A stretch of 64,000 nucleotides of DNA. It comes from Nocardioides sp. Lineage in GTDB: Bacteria; Actinomycetota; Actinomycetes; Propionibacteriales; Nocardioidaceae. The position numbers and the translations under genes were made by a program. The stretch spans positions 17,036-81,035 of the forward strand of contig NZ_JAURVJ010000213.1 in the NCBI RefSeq assembly GCF_030655615.1, read 5' to 3'. Positions within the stretch are counted from its first letter, which is position 1, and every line of letters starts with the position of its first letter. This document shows, one piece after another, positions 50,451 through 60,456 of this stretch. The notes beneath the pieces were generated by a model. It ran no database searches. It was given only the letters and a program-made list of their open reading frames with translations, and had not been told where the DNA came from.

Positions 50451-52024
50451 GCGTCGCCCCCGGGGGCAGCGACGAGGACCTCGGGCCGCTCGTCGGCGTC
50501 CTTGCCGTCCTTGCCGGCCTGGGCGATCTCGCGGTGCTCCTCGCGGAGCGCCTTGACCCACGACCACGCGACGAGGACGAGCACCACGGCGAACGGCACC
50601 GACCCCAGCACGGCCGCCTGTTGCAGGGCGACCAGCCCGCCGACCAGCAGCATCGCGCAGGCGATGCCACCCATGAGGACGCCGAGGACGACGACGACGA
50701 TCTTGGACGGGGCGAGCGAGCCGCGGGAGGCCATCGTGGCCATCACGACGCTGGCGGCGTCGGCGCCACTGATGAAGAACAGGGCGATGAGCACGACGCA
50801 GAGGGCCGAGCTGATGACGGGCAGCGGCAGCGCGTCGAGGGCGGTGAAGAGCGACAGCTCGGGGGTCGCGAGCGACCCCAGGATGTCGGCCTTGCCGTCC
50901 TGCTGCAGCTGGATCCCGGTGCCGCCGACGACGGCGAACCACAGGAACCCGAAGCCCGTGGGGGCCGCGACGACGCCGATCACGAACTCACGGATGGTGC
51001 GGCCGCGCGAGATGCGGGCGACGAACATGCCGACGAACGGGGCCCACGAGGCCCACCAGGCCCAGTAGAAGATCGTCCAGCCGGCCATCCACTGCTCGTC
51101 GCCGACGCCGGTCTCGAGCGACATCGGGAAGACCTGCAGCACGTAGTCGCCGATCGACTCGATGCCGTTGGAGATGACCACGACGGTCGAGCCGCCGACG
51201 ACGAGGAAGAACAGGAACAGCCCGATCGTGGCGAAGGAGCCGAGGTTGGCCAGGAAGTTGATGCCCTTCTCGACACCCGAGGTCGCCGAGACGAGGAAGA
51301 GCCCGGTCACCGCGATGATGATGACGACCGCGACGGTGTTGGACTTGGGCACGTCGAAGAGGTACTCGAGGCCGCTGTTGAGCTGGAGGCCGTTGAGGCC
51401 GAGCGCGGTCGCGGTGCCGAAGAGGGTCGCGACGATGGCCAGCCCGTCGACGACGCGGCCGATCGGCTTGGTCGTGACGTCAGGTCCGAAGATCGGGGTC
51501 AGGGTCGCGCTGACCAGCGTGGGCAGGCCCTTGCGGAAGCTGAAGTAGGCCATGGCGCCGCCCATGACGGCGTACATCGCCCAGCCGTTGAAGCCCCAGT
51601 GGAAGTAGGTGTAGCGCAGCGCCGTGAGGGCGGCCTCCTCGCTCTGCGGCTCGGCGAGGCCGTGCGGCGGCGCGCTCCAGTGGGTCACCGGCTCGGCGAT
51701 CCCGTAGAACAGCAGCCCGGCGCCGAGGCCGGCGGCGAACATCATCGACACCCACGAGAAGGTGCCGAACTCCGGGCGCGAGTCGTCGGGCCCGAGGCGG
51801 GTCCTGCCCCACGGGTGGATGACGAGGAAGACGCACAGCGCCAGCGCGCCGAAGGCGAGCAGGATGAACGACCAGCCGAAGTTGCCGATGACGAAGTCGA
51901 GCGCGGTCTTCATGACGCTGCCGAGCGACTCCGGTGCGAACAGGCCCCACCCGACGAAGCCGGCGATGAGAACCGCCGAGCCCCAGAACACCCAGGGGTC
52001 GACGCCCTTGAACAGGCGGTTCAT
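50447..52024 (-). CDS. BCCT family osmolyte transporter
   Basis: FSWVSMMFAAGLGAGLLFYGIAEPVTHW; FYWAWWASWAPFVGMFVARISRGRTIREF; RBS GGGAGG before ATG. Confidence 0.95.
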   Translation of the reverse strand: MNRLFKGVDPWVFWGSAVLIAGFVGWGLFAPESLGSVMKTALDFVIGNFGWSFILLAFGALALCVFLVIHPWGRTRLGPDDSRPEFGTFSWVSMMFAAGLGAGLLFYGIAEPVTHWSAPPHGLAEPQSEEAALTALRYTYFHWGFNGWAMYAVMGGAMAYFSFRKGLPTLVSATLTPIFGPDVTTKPIGRVVDGLAIVATLFGTATALGLNGLQLNSGLEYLFDVPKSNTVAVVIIIAVTGLFLVSATSGVEKGINFLANLGSFATIGLFLFFLVVGGSTVVVISNGIESIGDYVLQVFPMSLETGVGDEQWMAGWTIFYWAWWASWAPFVGMFVARISRGRTIREFVIGVVAAPTGFGFLWFAVVGGTGIQLQQDGKADILGSLATPELSLFTALDALPLPVISSALCVVLIALFFISGADAASVVMATMASRGSLAPSKIVVVVLGVLMGGIACAMLLVGGLVALQQAAVLGSVPFAVVLVLVAWSWVKALREEHREIAQAGKDGKDADERPEVLVAAPGGDA

Positions 52025-52168
52025 GCTGCCTCCCACATCGATCTGCACCATGTCACGTGACAAAGTGCGGGGACTGTATCGCAGACGGACGGGTCCTCGT
52101 ACCTGCGACCAGGACGGCGGCACCTGCGGCCGATCCCCGGTGCGGGGCGGTCCCGCGAGCATCGAGCC

Positions 52169-53251
52169 ATGACTGATCCGCAGACCGGACGGATGCGCTG
52201 GGCCGACGTCGCCAAGGGCGTCTGCATCGTCCTCGTCGTGCTGTGGCACGTCACGCGCAAGGACTACCTGCAGCTGCCGTGGGACCTCGGGGTGCCGGTG
52301 ACCGGCGCGTGGGGGCAGATCTCCGAGGTGCTGCTGCCGGTCCGGATGCCCTTGTTCTTCCTGATCTCGGGGCTGTTCGCGGCGCGCCAGCTCGACCGGC
52401 CGTGGGCGCGGGTGTGGTCGGGCCGGGTGGCGCCGGTGCTCTACCTGTTCGTTCTGTGGACGCTGGTCCACACAGTCGTCCTGCAGCTGACGCCGGGCTT
52501 CGACACCGCGGTCGCCGACGGCCCCCTCGACCTGCTGGTGCAGCTGACGGTCACGCCCGGCAACCTCTGGTACCTGCTGGCCCTGGCGGCGTACGTCGTC
52601 GTGGCGCGGGGCACGCGCCGGGTGCCGCACGGGGCCCTGGCGGCGGCGCTGCTGCTGAGCGCGGTGGCGGCGGCCGGCGTCGTACCGACCCCGGGCAACC
52701 GCTACGGGCTGCTCACCAACCTCGTCTGGTTCCTGCTCGGGACGCGGGTGCCGCGCCTGGGACCCGTGGTCGGACGGCTGACCCGGCCGCGTGCTCGGAC
52801 CGTCGTGGTGGCCGTGGCGGCGTTCGCGGTCGGTGCGGTCGCGTGGCAGGCCCTGGGTGCCGGCACCTGGTTCGGCGTCCGACCGGTGCTGGGGCTGCTC
52901 GGCATCGCCGCCGGGACCGCGGTCGCGTCGGTGGTCTCGCTCGTGCCGCGGTGGGGCGAGGTGCTCGCAGGGCTGGGGAGACAGACGCTGCCGGTCTACG
53001 TGCTGCACCTGCCTCTGGTGGCGCTGGTGCACCTCGGGTCCGCGCGCCTCGTGGGCGAGGGATCGTGGGCCGCGGGGTCGCTGCCGCTGGCGCTCGGCTA
53101 CCCGGTCGTGGTCTCGGTGGTCGTGGTGACCGCCTGCCTCACGCTGCACCGGCTGCTGGTCGCGGCCGGGGCGGGGTGGCTGTTCGTCGCGCCGTGGCTC
53201 ACCGCCCCGCAGCGGCAGCAGCGGCGAGCCGCTCGCGCACCAGCGGGATGA
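52169..53251 (+). CDS. Acyltransferase-3 family membrane protein
   Basis: MRWADVAKGVCIVLVVLWHVTRKDYLQLPW; multi-TM. Confidence 0.88.
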   Translation: MTDPQTGRMRWADVAKGVCIVLVVLWHVTRKDYLQLPWDLGVPVTGAWGQISEVLLPVRMPLFFLISGLFAARQLDRPWARVWSGRVAPVLYLFVLWTLVHTVVLQLTPGFDTAVADGPLDLLVQLTVTPGNLWYLLALAAYVVVARGTRRVPHGALAAALLLSAVAAAGVVPTPGNRYGLLTNLVWFLLGTRVPRLGPVVGRLTRPRARTVVVAVAAFAVGAVAWQALGAGTWFGVRPVLGLLGIAAGTAVASVVSLVPRWGEVLAGLGRQTLPVYVLHLPLVALVHLGSARLVGEGSWAAGSLPLALGYPVVVSVVVVTACLTLHRLLVAAGAGWLFVAPWLTAPQRQQRRAARAPAG

Positions 53252-54347
53252 TGTAGCGACCTGTGTCGACCGCGCCGTCGAGGTCGCCGGCGCTCGGGAG
53301 GCTGACGATGTCGGCGCCGAGCCGGACGTAGGCCTCGATGGCGGTGGCGATCGTGTCGGGACTGCCGACGAGCAGCGACGAGGCGCCGCCGGCGCCAGCG
53401 ATGCTGCGCGGCATCCAGAGCGCGGTGTCGTGGTGCTCGCTCTGCTCGGCGATCTCCTGGAGCCGCACCGACCCGACGTTGGTGCGGGGCTCGCGCTTGG
53501 TGTCGTTGGTCGGCCAGAGCCTGCCGGCCGAGCGCTCGACCAGCCGCTCGGCCTTCCGCCAGGCGAGCTCGTCGGTCTCGGCCACGACCGGGCGGAAGGT
53601 GACCCAGAACCGGATCTCCGACGGGTCGCGGCCGGCCGCGGCGGCCAGGGTCCGGACCCGGTGGATCTGCTCGGCGGTCTCCTTGAGCGGCTCGCCCCAG
53701 AGCGTGAAGATGTCGGCGAGTCGCGACCCGACGTCGAACGCCTCGTCGGAGGCGCCGCCGATCGAGATGGGCAGCGGGCCGCCGGACAGCGGCTGCGAGC
53801 CGGGACCGAACTCCTCGAAGCGGTAGTGGTCGCCGTGGTGGGAGAACGGCGCGTCCTCGCGCCAGACGCGGCGCAGGATCTCGATGTACTCCGCCGAGCG
53901 CGCGTAGCGCTCGGACTTGGGCAGGTAGTCGCCCTGGCGCCGCTGCTCGGCGTCGCTGCCGCCGGAGATGACGTGGACGATCGTGCGCCCGCCGCTGAGG
54001 TGGTCGAGCGTCGTCAGCGCCTGGGCGGCGACGGTCGGGTGGCAGATGTTGGGGCGCAGCGCGACGATCGTCTTGAGCCGCTCGGTCCGGGCCAGCACCC
54101 GCGACGCGATGGAGAACGGGTCGGCGCCGTCGGAGCTGTAGCCCAGCAGCGTGTAGTCGAAGCCGTAGTCGTCGAGCGTGCGCGCGAAGCGGTCGGTCCG
54201 CGCCGGGTCGGTGCCCTTGCGGGCGCTGCCACCGCCCTTGGCCGTGATCGCCTGGAGGAACGAGTGCACGAACTCCACCTGACGGGCGGCGCTCGGCTCC
54301 GGGTCGGGAGTCGCGCTCGCGCGGTCCTCGCTGACGCTCGTGGTCAC
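53199..54347 (-). CDS. LLM-class flavin-dependent monooxygenase (alkanesulfonate monooxygenase-like)
   Basis: DYGFDYTLLGYSSDGADPFSIASRVLARTERLKTIVALRPNICHPTVAAQALTTLDHLSGGR. Confidence 0.92.
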   Translation of the reverse strand: MTTSVSEDRASATPDPEPSAARQVEFVHSFLQAITAKGGGSARKGTDPARTDRFARTLDDYGFDYTLLGYSSDGADPFSIASRVLARTERLKTIVALRPNICHPTVAAQALTTLDHLSGGRTIVHVISGGSDAEQRRQGDYLPKSERYARSAEYIEILRRVWREDAPFSHHGDHYRFEEFGPGSQPLSGGPLPISIGGASDEAFDVGSRLADIFTLWGEPLKETAEQIHRVRTLAAAAGRDPSEIRFWVTFRPVVAETDELAWRKAERLVERSAGRLWPTNDTKREPRTNVGSVRLQEIAEQSEHHDTALWMPRSIAGAGGASSLLVGSPDTIATAIEAYVRLGADIVSLPSAGDLDGAVDTGRYIIPLVRERLAAAAAAGR

Positions 54348-54493
54348 GTGCGGCTCCTCTGGTCGGCTCGTCCTCACGCTAGGGAGGCGCCGTCGGGCGG
54401 TCCAATAGGAACCCTCCATCGGTACGGATCACAGGAAACGATGCGTCCGCGTGGGGCGGGTCGGGTGTCCCCGGTCGGTGCCAGGGTGGGGCC

Positions 54494-56158
54494 ATGTCCC
54501 GCGTCTCGCTGTCGCGCCTGCCGGGTGAGCGGGTGCTGGTCGTCGACGGTGGTGACGGCGCCGAGGGAGACACCACCGAGCTGGGCCTGGGCGACCTGCC
54601 GGCCCACGTCGCGGAGCGCGAGCCCGACGGGCCGCGCTGGGTGTGGGACGACACGGCGCGCTGGTACCCGCCGCTGCTGGCGGCCGGGGTCCGCGTCGCG
54701 CGGTGCCACGACCTGCGCCTGGGCCACCACCTGCTGCGCCGGGCGCCCGAGGTCGACGGGGCCCTGCTCGACGGCGAGCAGTCGGAGCACTGGGACCGGC
54801 TCGGGCCGACGACGCCGTCCCACCCGGCGCTCTTCTCGGTCGACGACACGGCCGAGCACCTGCGGGCCGACCTCGAGGACGCCCGGCAGCTCGCCGCCGT
54901 CGCCGCGTCCGCCGAGGCGCCCCGGCTGGGTCTCCTGCTGGCGGCAGAGTCCTCGGGCGCGCTCGTCGCCGCCGAGATGACCCACGCCGGCATCCCGTGG
55001 CGGGTCGACGTGCACGAGCGGCTGCTGGCCGACCTGCTCGGGCCGCGACCGCCGCGCGGCGCCCGGCCCCAGGGGCTCGAGGCGCTGGTCGTCGAGGTGC
55101 GCGACGCCCTCGGCGCCCCGGGCCTCAACCCTGACTCGCGGCCCGAGCTGCTCGCGGCGCTGCGCCGGTCCGGTCTCGAGGTCGCCGACACCCGCGCCTC
55201 CTCGCTGCGCGCGCTCGACCACCCCGGCATCGCGCCGCTGCTGCGCTACAAGCAGCTCGCGCACCTGTTCTCGACCAACGGCTGGTCGTGGATCGACCAG
55301 TGGGTGCGCGGTGGCCGTTTCCGGCCGTCCTACCAGCCGGCCGGCTCGACCACCGGTCGCTGGTCGTCCAACGGCGGGGGAGCGCTGTCGATCCCGGTGC
55401 AGGTCCGACCCGCCGCCGTGGCCGACGACGGCTGGGTGCTCGTCGTCGCCGACGTCGCCCAGCTCGAGCCGCGCGTGCTGGCCGGCATGAGCGGCGACCG
55501 CGCGCTGGCTCGGTCGGCGCGTGGAGCCGACCTCTACCAGGGGATGGTCGACGACGGCGCGGTCGCCAGCCGCAACGATGCCAAGCTCGGCCTGCTCGGG
55601 GCGATGTACGGCGCCACGAGCGGCGAGAGCGGCCGGATGCTCGCCGGCCTCGCGCGGCGCTACCCTGACGCCTTCGGGCTCGTCGAGGACGCGGCGCGCG
55701 CCGGCGAGCGCGGCCAGGTCGTCCGCACCCTCCTCGGGCGCGGGTCTCCCGGCCTCGGCGAGGCCTGGGACCGCGACCCCGACGACCCGCCCGCCGACCC
55801 CGACAGCCAGGCCCGCCACCGCCGCGCCTACGGCCGCTTCACCCGCAACTTCGTGGTGCAGGGCACCGGGGCCGAGTGGGCGCTGTGTTGGATCGCCGAC
55901 CTCCGCAACCGGCTCTGGCGCCTGGGTGGCTCCGGCCCCCTCGTCGAGCGCCCACACCTCGTCTTCTTCCTCCACGACGAGGTCGTCGTCCACACCCCGG
56001 CCGCCCTCGCCGACGCGGTCGCCGCCGAGGCCGCAGCGGCGGCCTCCACCGCCGCGGGCCTGCTCTTCCGCGACCTCGCCATCGACTTCCCGCTCAACGT
56101 CTCTGTCGTCCGCTCCTACGCCGACGCGGGCAAGCCGGGTGTCGTCGTTCAACCGTGA
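54494..56158 (+). CDS. DNA polymerase I-like (bifunctional 3'-5' exonuclease/DNA polymerase family)
   Basis: Motif A VVADVAQLEPRVLAGMSGD; motif B RNDAKLGLLGAMYG; motif C FFLHDEVVVH. Confidence 0.9.
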   Translation: MSRVSLSRLPGERVLVVDGGDGAEGDTTELGLGDLPAHVAEREPDGPRWVWDDTARWYPPLLAAGVRVARCHDLRLGHHLLRRAPEVDGALLDGEQSEHWDRLGPTTPSHPALFSVDDTAEHLRADLEDARQLAAVAASAEAPRLGLLLAAESSGALVAAEMTHAGIPWRVDVHERLLADLLGPRPPRGARPQGLEALVVEVRDALGAPGLNPDSRPELLAALRRSGLEVADTRASSLRALDHPGIAPLLRYKQLAHLFSTNGWSWIDQWVRGGRFRPSYQPAGSTTGRWSSNGGGALSIPVQVRPAAVADDGWVLVVADVAQLEPRVLAGMSGDRALARSARGADLYQGMVDDGAVASRNDAKLGLLGAMYGATSGESGRMLAGLARRYPDAFGLVEDAARAGERGQVVRTLLGRGSPGLGEAWDRDPDDPPADPDSQARHRRAYGRFTRNFVVQGTGAEWALCWIADLRNRLWRLGGSGPLVERPHLVFFLHDEVVVHTPAALADAVAAEAAAAASTAAGLLFRDLAIDFPLNVSVVRSYADAGKPGVVVQP

Positions 56159-56175
56159 GCGGTGCTCTCACCTAT

Positions 56176-56414
56176 CCATGCTCACGGTGGTCTCCCCGCG
56201 GGCTCGACCATCGTGCTGACACGGTGGTCGAGCCGCGGGGACGGAGTCGCCGTGTGTCGAGACCGCCGCAGGTGCAGGTCGACCTGGGTATGTCGGCTGC
56301 GGGGGTCTCGACGCGGGCTCGCTGGGGCTCGCCCGGCTCGACCACCGTGGGGGTCACCACGTCGCTGCGCGGTGGTCGAGCCGCGGGCTCGCCCCGCTCG
56401 ACCACCGTGGGTGC
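56176..56414. repeat. Second cluster of REP-like elements
   Basis: GGTGGTCGAGCCGCGG...GTGTCGAGACC; GGGTCTCGACGCGGGC...GGCTCGACCACCGTGG; GGTGGTCGAGCCGCGGGCTCGCCCCGCTCGACCACC. Confidence 0.85.
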
Positions 56415-56425
56415 CGGGTCGGGGG

Positions 56426-57109
56426 TCAGGTGAGCCCGTGCTCGTGTGCGTAGACCACGATCTGCACGCGGTCGCGCAGGGCGAGCTTGCGCAGGATCGC
56501 GCCGACGTGGGTCTTGACGGTCGACTCCGAGGCAAAGACGAGAGCACCGATCTCGGTGTTGGAGAGGCCGCGGGCGACGGCGGCGAAGACCTCGCGCTCC
56601 TTGTCGGTCAGCTCGAGGTAGGACGTCGGGGTCGGCGTCGGTGCGACGAAGCTGCCGGCCATCAGGGCGGTGAGGTCGCCGGGAGCGAGGACGGCGTTGC
56701 CGGCGTGGACGGTGCGGATCGCGTCGCGCAGCTGGATCGGCGTCGTGTCCTTGAGGAGGAACCCGCTCGCGCCGTGGCGGATCGCGGTCGCGGCCCGGTC
56801 GTCGAGGTTGAACGTCGTGAGCACGACGACCCGCACCGGACCGGCCCCGGCGGCGGTCCGTCGCGCGACCCGGTCGGCCGCGAAGATCTGCCGGGTCGCC
56901 TCGACCCCGTCCATCTCGGGCATCCGGATGTCCATGAGCACGACGTCGGGGGTCAGCTCGTCGACGAGGTGGACGGCCTCGAGGCCGTCGCCGGCGGTGC
57001 CGACCACGCTCATGCCCTCCTGGGCGTCGACGATGACGCGCACGCCCTCGCGGAAGAGGTCCTGGTCGTCGACCAGCAGGACCCTGATGTCGGTCGGATC
57101 GGGAGTCAT
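56426..57109 (-). CDS. NarL/LuxR-family response regulator
   Basis: IRVLLVDDQDLFREGVRVIVDAQEGM; DVVLMDIRMPEMDG; LTDKEREVFAAVARGLSNTEIGALVFASESTVKTHVGAIL. Confidence 0.95.
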   Translation of the reverse strand: MTPDPTDIRVLLVDDQDLFREGVRVIVDAQEGMSVVGTAGDGLEAVHLVDELTPDVVLMDIRMPEMDGVEATRQIFAADRVARRTAAGAGPVRVVVLTTFNLDDRAATAIRHGASGFLLKDTTPIQLRDAIRTVHAGNAVLAPGDLTALMAGSFVAPTPTPTSYLELTDKEREVFAAVARGLSNTEIGALVFASESTVKTHVGAILRKLALRDRVQIVVYAHEHGLT

Positions 57110-58371
57110 CGCGGGCCCAACGGTATCCACGCCGTCACGGTGAACGTCGTGGTGGCGTCGTCCTCATCGCGGCGGCGTACGTCGAGCCGGCCGCCGACGG
57201 CGCCGAGCCGCTGCCGCATGCCGTCGAGCCCGGAGCCCCGCCGGTCCGTGGTCTCGCCCGCCCCCTCGATGCCGTTGCGCACCTCGACGCGCAGCTCGTC
57301 GGACAGCGAGTCGTCGGGCCAGTGCCGCTCGACGAAGACCGGCTCGTCGCGGCGGCCGTGCCGGACGGCGTTGGTGAGCATCTCCTGCAGCACGCGGTAG
57401 GCCGTCACCTCGAGCTCGGGGGGCAGCGGGCGCGCCGTACCGAGCTCGCGCACGACGACCTCGTGGCCGCCCGCGCGGACCCCGTCGACCAGGGTGTCGA
57501 GGGGGCGCGTCGCGACGGGGTGATCGGGGGCGGACAGCACCTGGCGCACGTCCTGCAGCGACGACCGGGCCGAGCCGGCGATCGTGGCCATCGTCTGCTT
57601 GAGGGCGGCGGGGTCGTCGGGGAGGTACTGCGCCGACTCGGCCTGCGCGAGGATCACGGCCAGCGAGTGGCCGACGACGTCGTGCACGTCGCGCGCGAGC
57701 CGGGCCTGCTCGTCGCGGAGCCGGGCGATCTCGCGGGCCTGCTCGGTCTCGCGGACCGCGACCGCCGTCTGCTCCTCGGCCCGCTCCTGCGAGGCGCGCG
57801 AGTCGCGGGCGCGCAGGGCGAAGCGGATGGTGAGGCCGGCCAGCCAGGGCGCCGCGAGCACCGTGCCGGCCGCGGCCAGGCTGGTGGCGAGACCCCCGGT
57901 GCTGCTGGCGTAGAAGAGGTCGCCGACCCGCTGGCCCAGGGGCGAGGCGGAGAACGTGTCGTAGCCCTGGCCGACCAGGGTCGCGACGCCGGCCGCGACG
58001 ACCAGCGGGATCGACATCCCGCCGGCCACGACGGTGGCCGCCCGGCCCCAGCGCGCGGTGCCGAACATGACCGCCACCAGGAAGATCTCGACGAACATCG
58101 GCTGCACGCCGGACACCAGGTGCAGCGCGGCGAGCACCCAGGCGATGGCCAGCGCCGCCGCCGGCGCGCGCCGGCACAGGGCGACCGCGATGGCGGTCAT
58201 CGTCGCGACGATGACGAGGTCGGACCGCGACCCGTTGAAGACCTCGGTGGTCACCGTCTCGTAGGCACCGAGCACCAGCACGACGGCTCCGAGGACGAGC
58301 CCGCCGGTCCACTCGCCGAGCCACTCGCGCAGCCGGCCGCCACCGTCGTCGTTCCGTGGGCCGCTGGACAT
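57106..58371 (-). CDS. NarL-type sensor histidine kinase (HisKA_3)
   Basis: RLARDVHDVVGHSLAVILAQAESAQYL; several N-terminal TM. Confidence 0.95.
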   Translation of the reverse strand: MSSGPRNDDGGGRLREWLGEWTGGLVLGAVVLVLGAYETVTTEVFNGSRSDLVIVATMTAIAVALCRRAPAAALAIAWVLAALHLVSGVQPMFVEIFLVAVMFGTARWGRAATVVAGGMSIPLVVAAGVATLVGQGYDTFSASPLGQRVGDLFYASSTGGLATSLAAAGTVLAAPWLAGLTIRFALRARDSRASQERAEEQTAVAVRETEQAREIARLRDEQARLARDVHDVVGHSLAVILAQAESAQYLPDDPAALKQTMATIAGSARSSLQDVRQVLSAPDHPVATRPLDTLVDGVRAGGHEVVVRELGTARPLPPELEVTAYRVLQEMLTNAVRHGRRDEPVFVERHWPDDSLSDELRVEVRNGIEGAGETTDRRGSGLDGMRQRLGAVGGRLDVRRRDEDDATTTFTVTAWIPLGPR

Positions 58372-58381
58372 CGCGGCGACC

Positions 58382-59341
58382 CTACCGAGGGGCGGCGAGG
58401 GCGTCGCGCACCAGGACGTCGAGCAGGTCGGCGTAGGACAGGCTGGCGGCAGCGAACATCTTGGGCACCTGCGACTGCTCGGTGAAGCCGGGCATCGTGT
58501 TGACCTCGTTGAGCACCGGACCGTCCTCGGTCCAGAAGAAGTCGACGCGGGCCACGCCGGCGCAGCCCAGCGCGTCGAAGACCGCGACGGCGGCGTCCTC
58601 GAGGGTCTTGGTGTCGGTCTCGTCGAGGGCGGCGGGGATGTGGAAGTCGGCGGTGCCGCCGTACTTGTCCTCGAAGCCGAAGATGCCACCGGGTGCGACG
58701 ACGATCTCGAGCGTCGGCGCGACGACCCGGCTGCCGTCGGCGCGGCCCAGCACGGCGACGTCGATCTCGCGGCCGACGACGACGTCCTCGACCAGCACCC
58801 GGGAGTCCAGGGCGAAGGCCGCGGCCAGCGCGTCGTCGAGCTCGTCCGCGCTGGCGACCAGCGAGACGCCGTGGCTCGACCCGGCCGCGACGGGCTTGAC
58901 CACGACCGGGTGGGTCCAGGCGTACGCCGACCGCGTGGCCGGGGTGAGCAGGACACCGGGCGCGGTGGCGACCCCCACCGCGGCGGCGACGAGCTTGGTC
59001 GTCCACTTGTCCATGGCCAGGGCCCCGGCGCGCACGCCGGACCCGACGAACGGGAGGCCGGCCAGGTCGCACAGGGCGGCGAGCGTGCCGTCCTCGCCGT
59101 GCGGGCCGTGCACCACCGGCAGCACCACGTCGCAGCGGCGCAGCAGGCACGCGGCGCCGGTGAGCCCGACCGGCCTGCCGCCGCCGTCGAGCCAGGTGCC
59201 GTGTGGGTCGATGGTCAGCCGGACGACCTCGTAGGCCGCGGGGTCGAGGGCGGCCGCGACCGCCGTCGCGCTCGCCAGGGAGACCTCGTGCTCGCAGCTG
59301 GCTCCGCCGCCGATGACGGCCACGCGGGTCCGGGTGCTCAT
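58382..59341 (-). CDS. ddl: D-alanine--D-alanine (or D-Ala-D-X) ligase
   Basis: VAVIGGGASCEHEVSLASA; FGFEDKYGGTADFHIPA; VLNEVNTMPGFTEQSQVPKM. Confidence 0.93.
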   Translation of the reverse strand: MSTRTRVAVIGGGASCEHEVSLASATAVAAALDPAAYEVVRLTIDPHGTWLDGGGRPVGLTGAACLLRRCDVVLPVVHGPHGEDGTLAALCDLAGLPFVGSGVRAGALAMDKWTTKLVAAAVGVATAPGVLLTPATRSAYAWTHPVVVKPVAAGSSHGVSLVASADELDDALAAAFALDSRVLVEDVVVGREIDVAVLGRADGSRVVAPTLEIVVAPGGIFGFEDKYGGTADFHIPAALDETDTKTLEDAAVAVFDALGCAGVARVDFFWTEDGPVLNEVNTMPGFTEQSQVPKMFAAASLSYADLLDVLVRDALAAPR

Positions 59342-60456
59342 GAGCGGGCCACCCGGGCGCCGATGCCGGTGACGATCTCGTGCTCGATGGTGCCGGCCCA
59401 GGCGGCCCACTCGGCGACCGTCGGCTCTCCGTGGTGACCGGGGCCGAAGACCGTGGCGACCGTCCCGGGGAGCACCGCGTCGTCACCGAGGTCGACGACG
59501 ACCTGGTCCATCGAGACGCGTCCGACCACCGGCCGTCGCCGTCCGGCCAGCCAGACCTCGGCGCGGCCGCCGGTCGAGCGGGGCAGGCCGTCGGCGTAGC
59601 CGAGCGGCAGCAGGGCGAGGGTCGTGGGGCGGCCCGCGTGCCAGTCGTGGCCGTAGCCGACCGAGGTGCCAGCCACGACGCGGCGGGTGCCGACGGCCGG
59701 CGCGGTGAGGGTGAGGGCGGGGGAGAGGCGGGTGGTCCCGCTCGGGTCGATGCCGACGAGCCCGGCACCGACCCGGCTCATCGTGTGGAGCGCCGCGGGG
59801 TCGGTCAGGGTGGCGGCCGTGGCGGCCAGGTGGCGCAGCGGCGGCCGGAGCCCGGCGGCGCGGGCGACCCCGAGACCCCAGGCGTACGCCGTCCGCCCGG
59901 CCGCGTTGGCCGGGTCGTCCGGCACGTCGGCACAGCCGAGATGACCCATGACCCCGACGACGCGGAGGACGCCCGACCGCTCGGCCCGGCGTGCAGCGCG
60001 GCAGAGGGCCGGCCACTCGCTCGGTGCCGCACCGTCGCGCGCCATGCCGGTGTCGAGGTGGAGGTGGACCCGGGCCCCGATGCCGGCGCGGGTGACCGCC
60101 TCGAGGTGCGCGAGGCTCGGGACGGCGACGTCGACGCCCGAGCCGACCGCGGCGACGAAGTCGGCGTCGACCGGGTTGAGCCAGCTGAGCACCGGTGCCC
60201 GGAGGCCGTCGGCGCGCAGCGCCAGCGCCTCGCCAATGCTCGTGACCCCGAGCCAGGAGGCGCCGTGGGCCAGGGCGGTGCGCGCCACGGCGGACGCACC
60301 GTGGCCGAACCCGTCGGCCTTGACCACGGCCATGAGCGCCCCGGGCGTGCGGGCCGCGAAGGTCCGGGTGTTGGTCGCAATGGCGTCGAGGTCGACGGCG
60401 AGACGCGGTCCGGTCGCGGCGCCGGCCGTGAGGCGGTCGGTCAGGAGCGCGCTCAT
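59338..60456 (-). CDS. alr: Alanine racemase
   Basis: LMAVVKADGFGHGASAVARTAL PLP motif; SRVGAGLVGIDPSG; MDQVVVDLGDDA. Confidence 0.94.
   Translation of the reverse strand: MSALLTDRLTAGAATGPRLAVDLDAIATNTRTFAARTPGALMAVVKADGFGHGASAVARTALAHGASWLGVTSIGEALALRADGLRAPVLSWLNPVDADFVAAVGSGVDVAVPSLAHLEAVTRAGIGARVHLHLDTGMARDGAAPSEWPALCRAARRAERSGVLRVVGVMGHLGCADVPDDPANAAGRTAYAWGLGVARAAGLRPPLRHLAATAATLTDPAALHTMSRVGAGLVGIDPSGTTRLSPALTLTAPAVGTRRVVAGTSVGYGHDWHAGRPTTLALLPLGYADGLPRSTGGRAEVWLAGRRRPVVGRVSMDQVVVDLGDDAVLPGTVATVFGPGHHGEPTVAEWAAWAGTIEHEIVTGIGARVARS

Noticed and set aside
50534-52060. 508-aa plus-strand ORF antisense to the BCCT gene
   Set aside because: Low-complexity antisense artefact; BCCT motifs are clear on minus.
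53430-54980. 516-aa plus ORF over the LLM oxidoreductase and polA-like gene
   Set aside because: Antisense/out-of-frame artefact.
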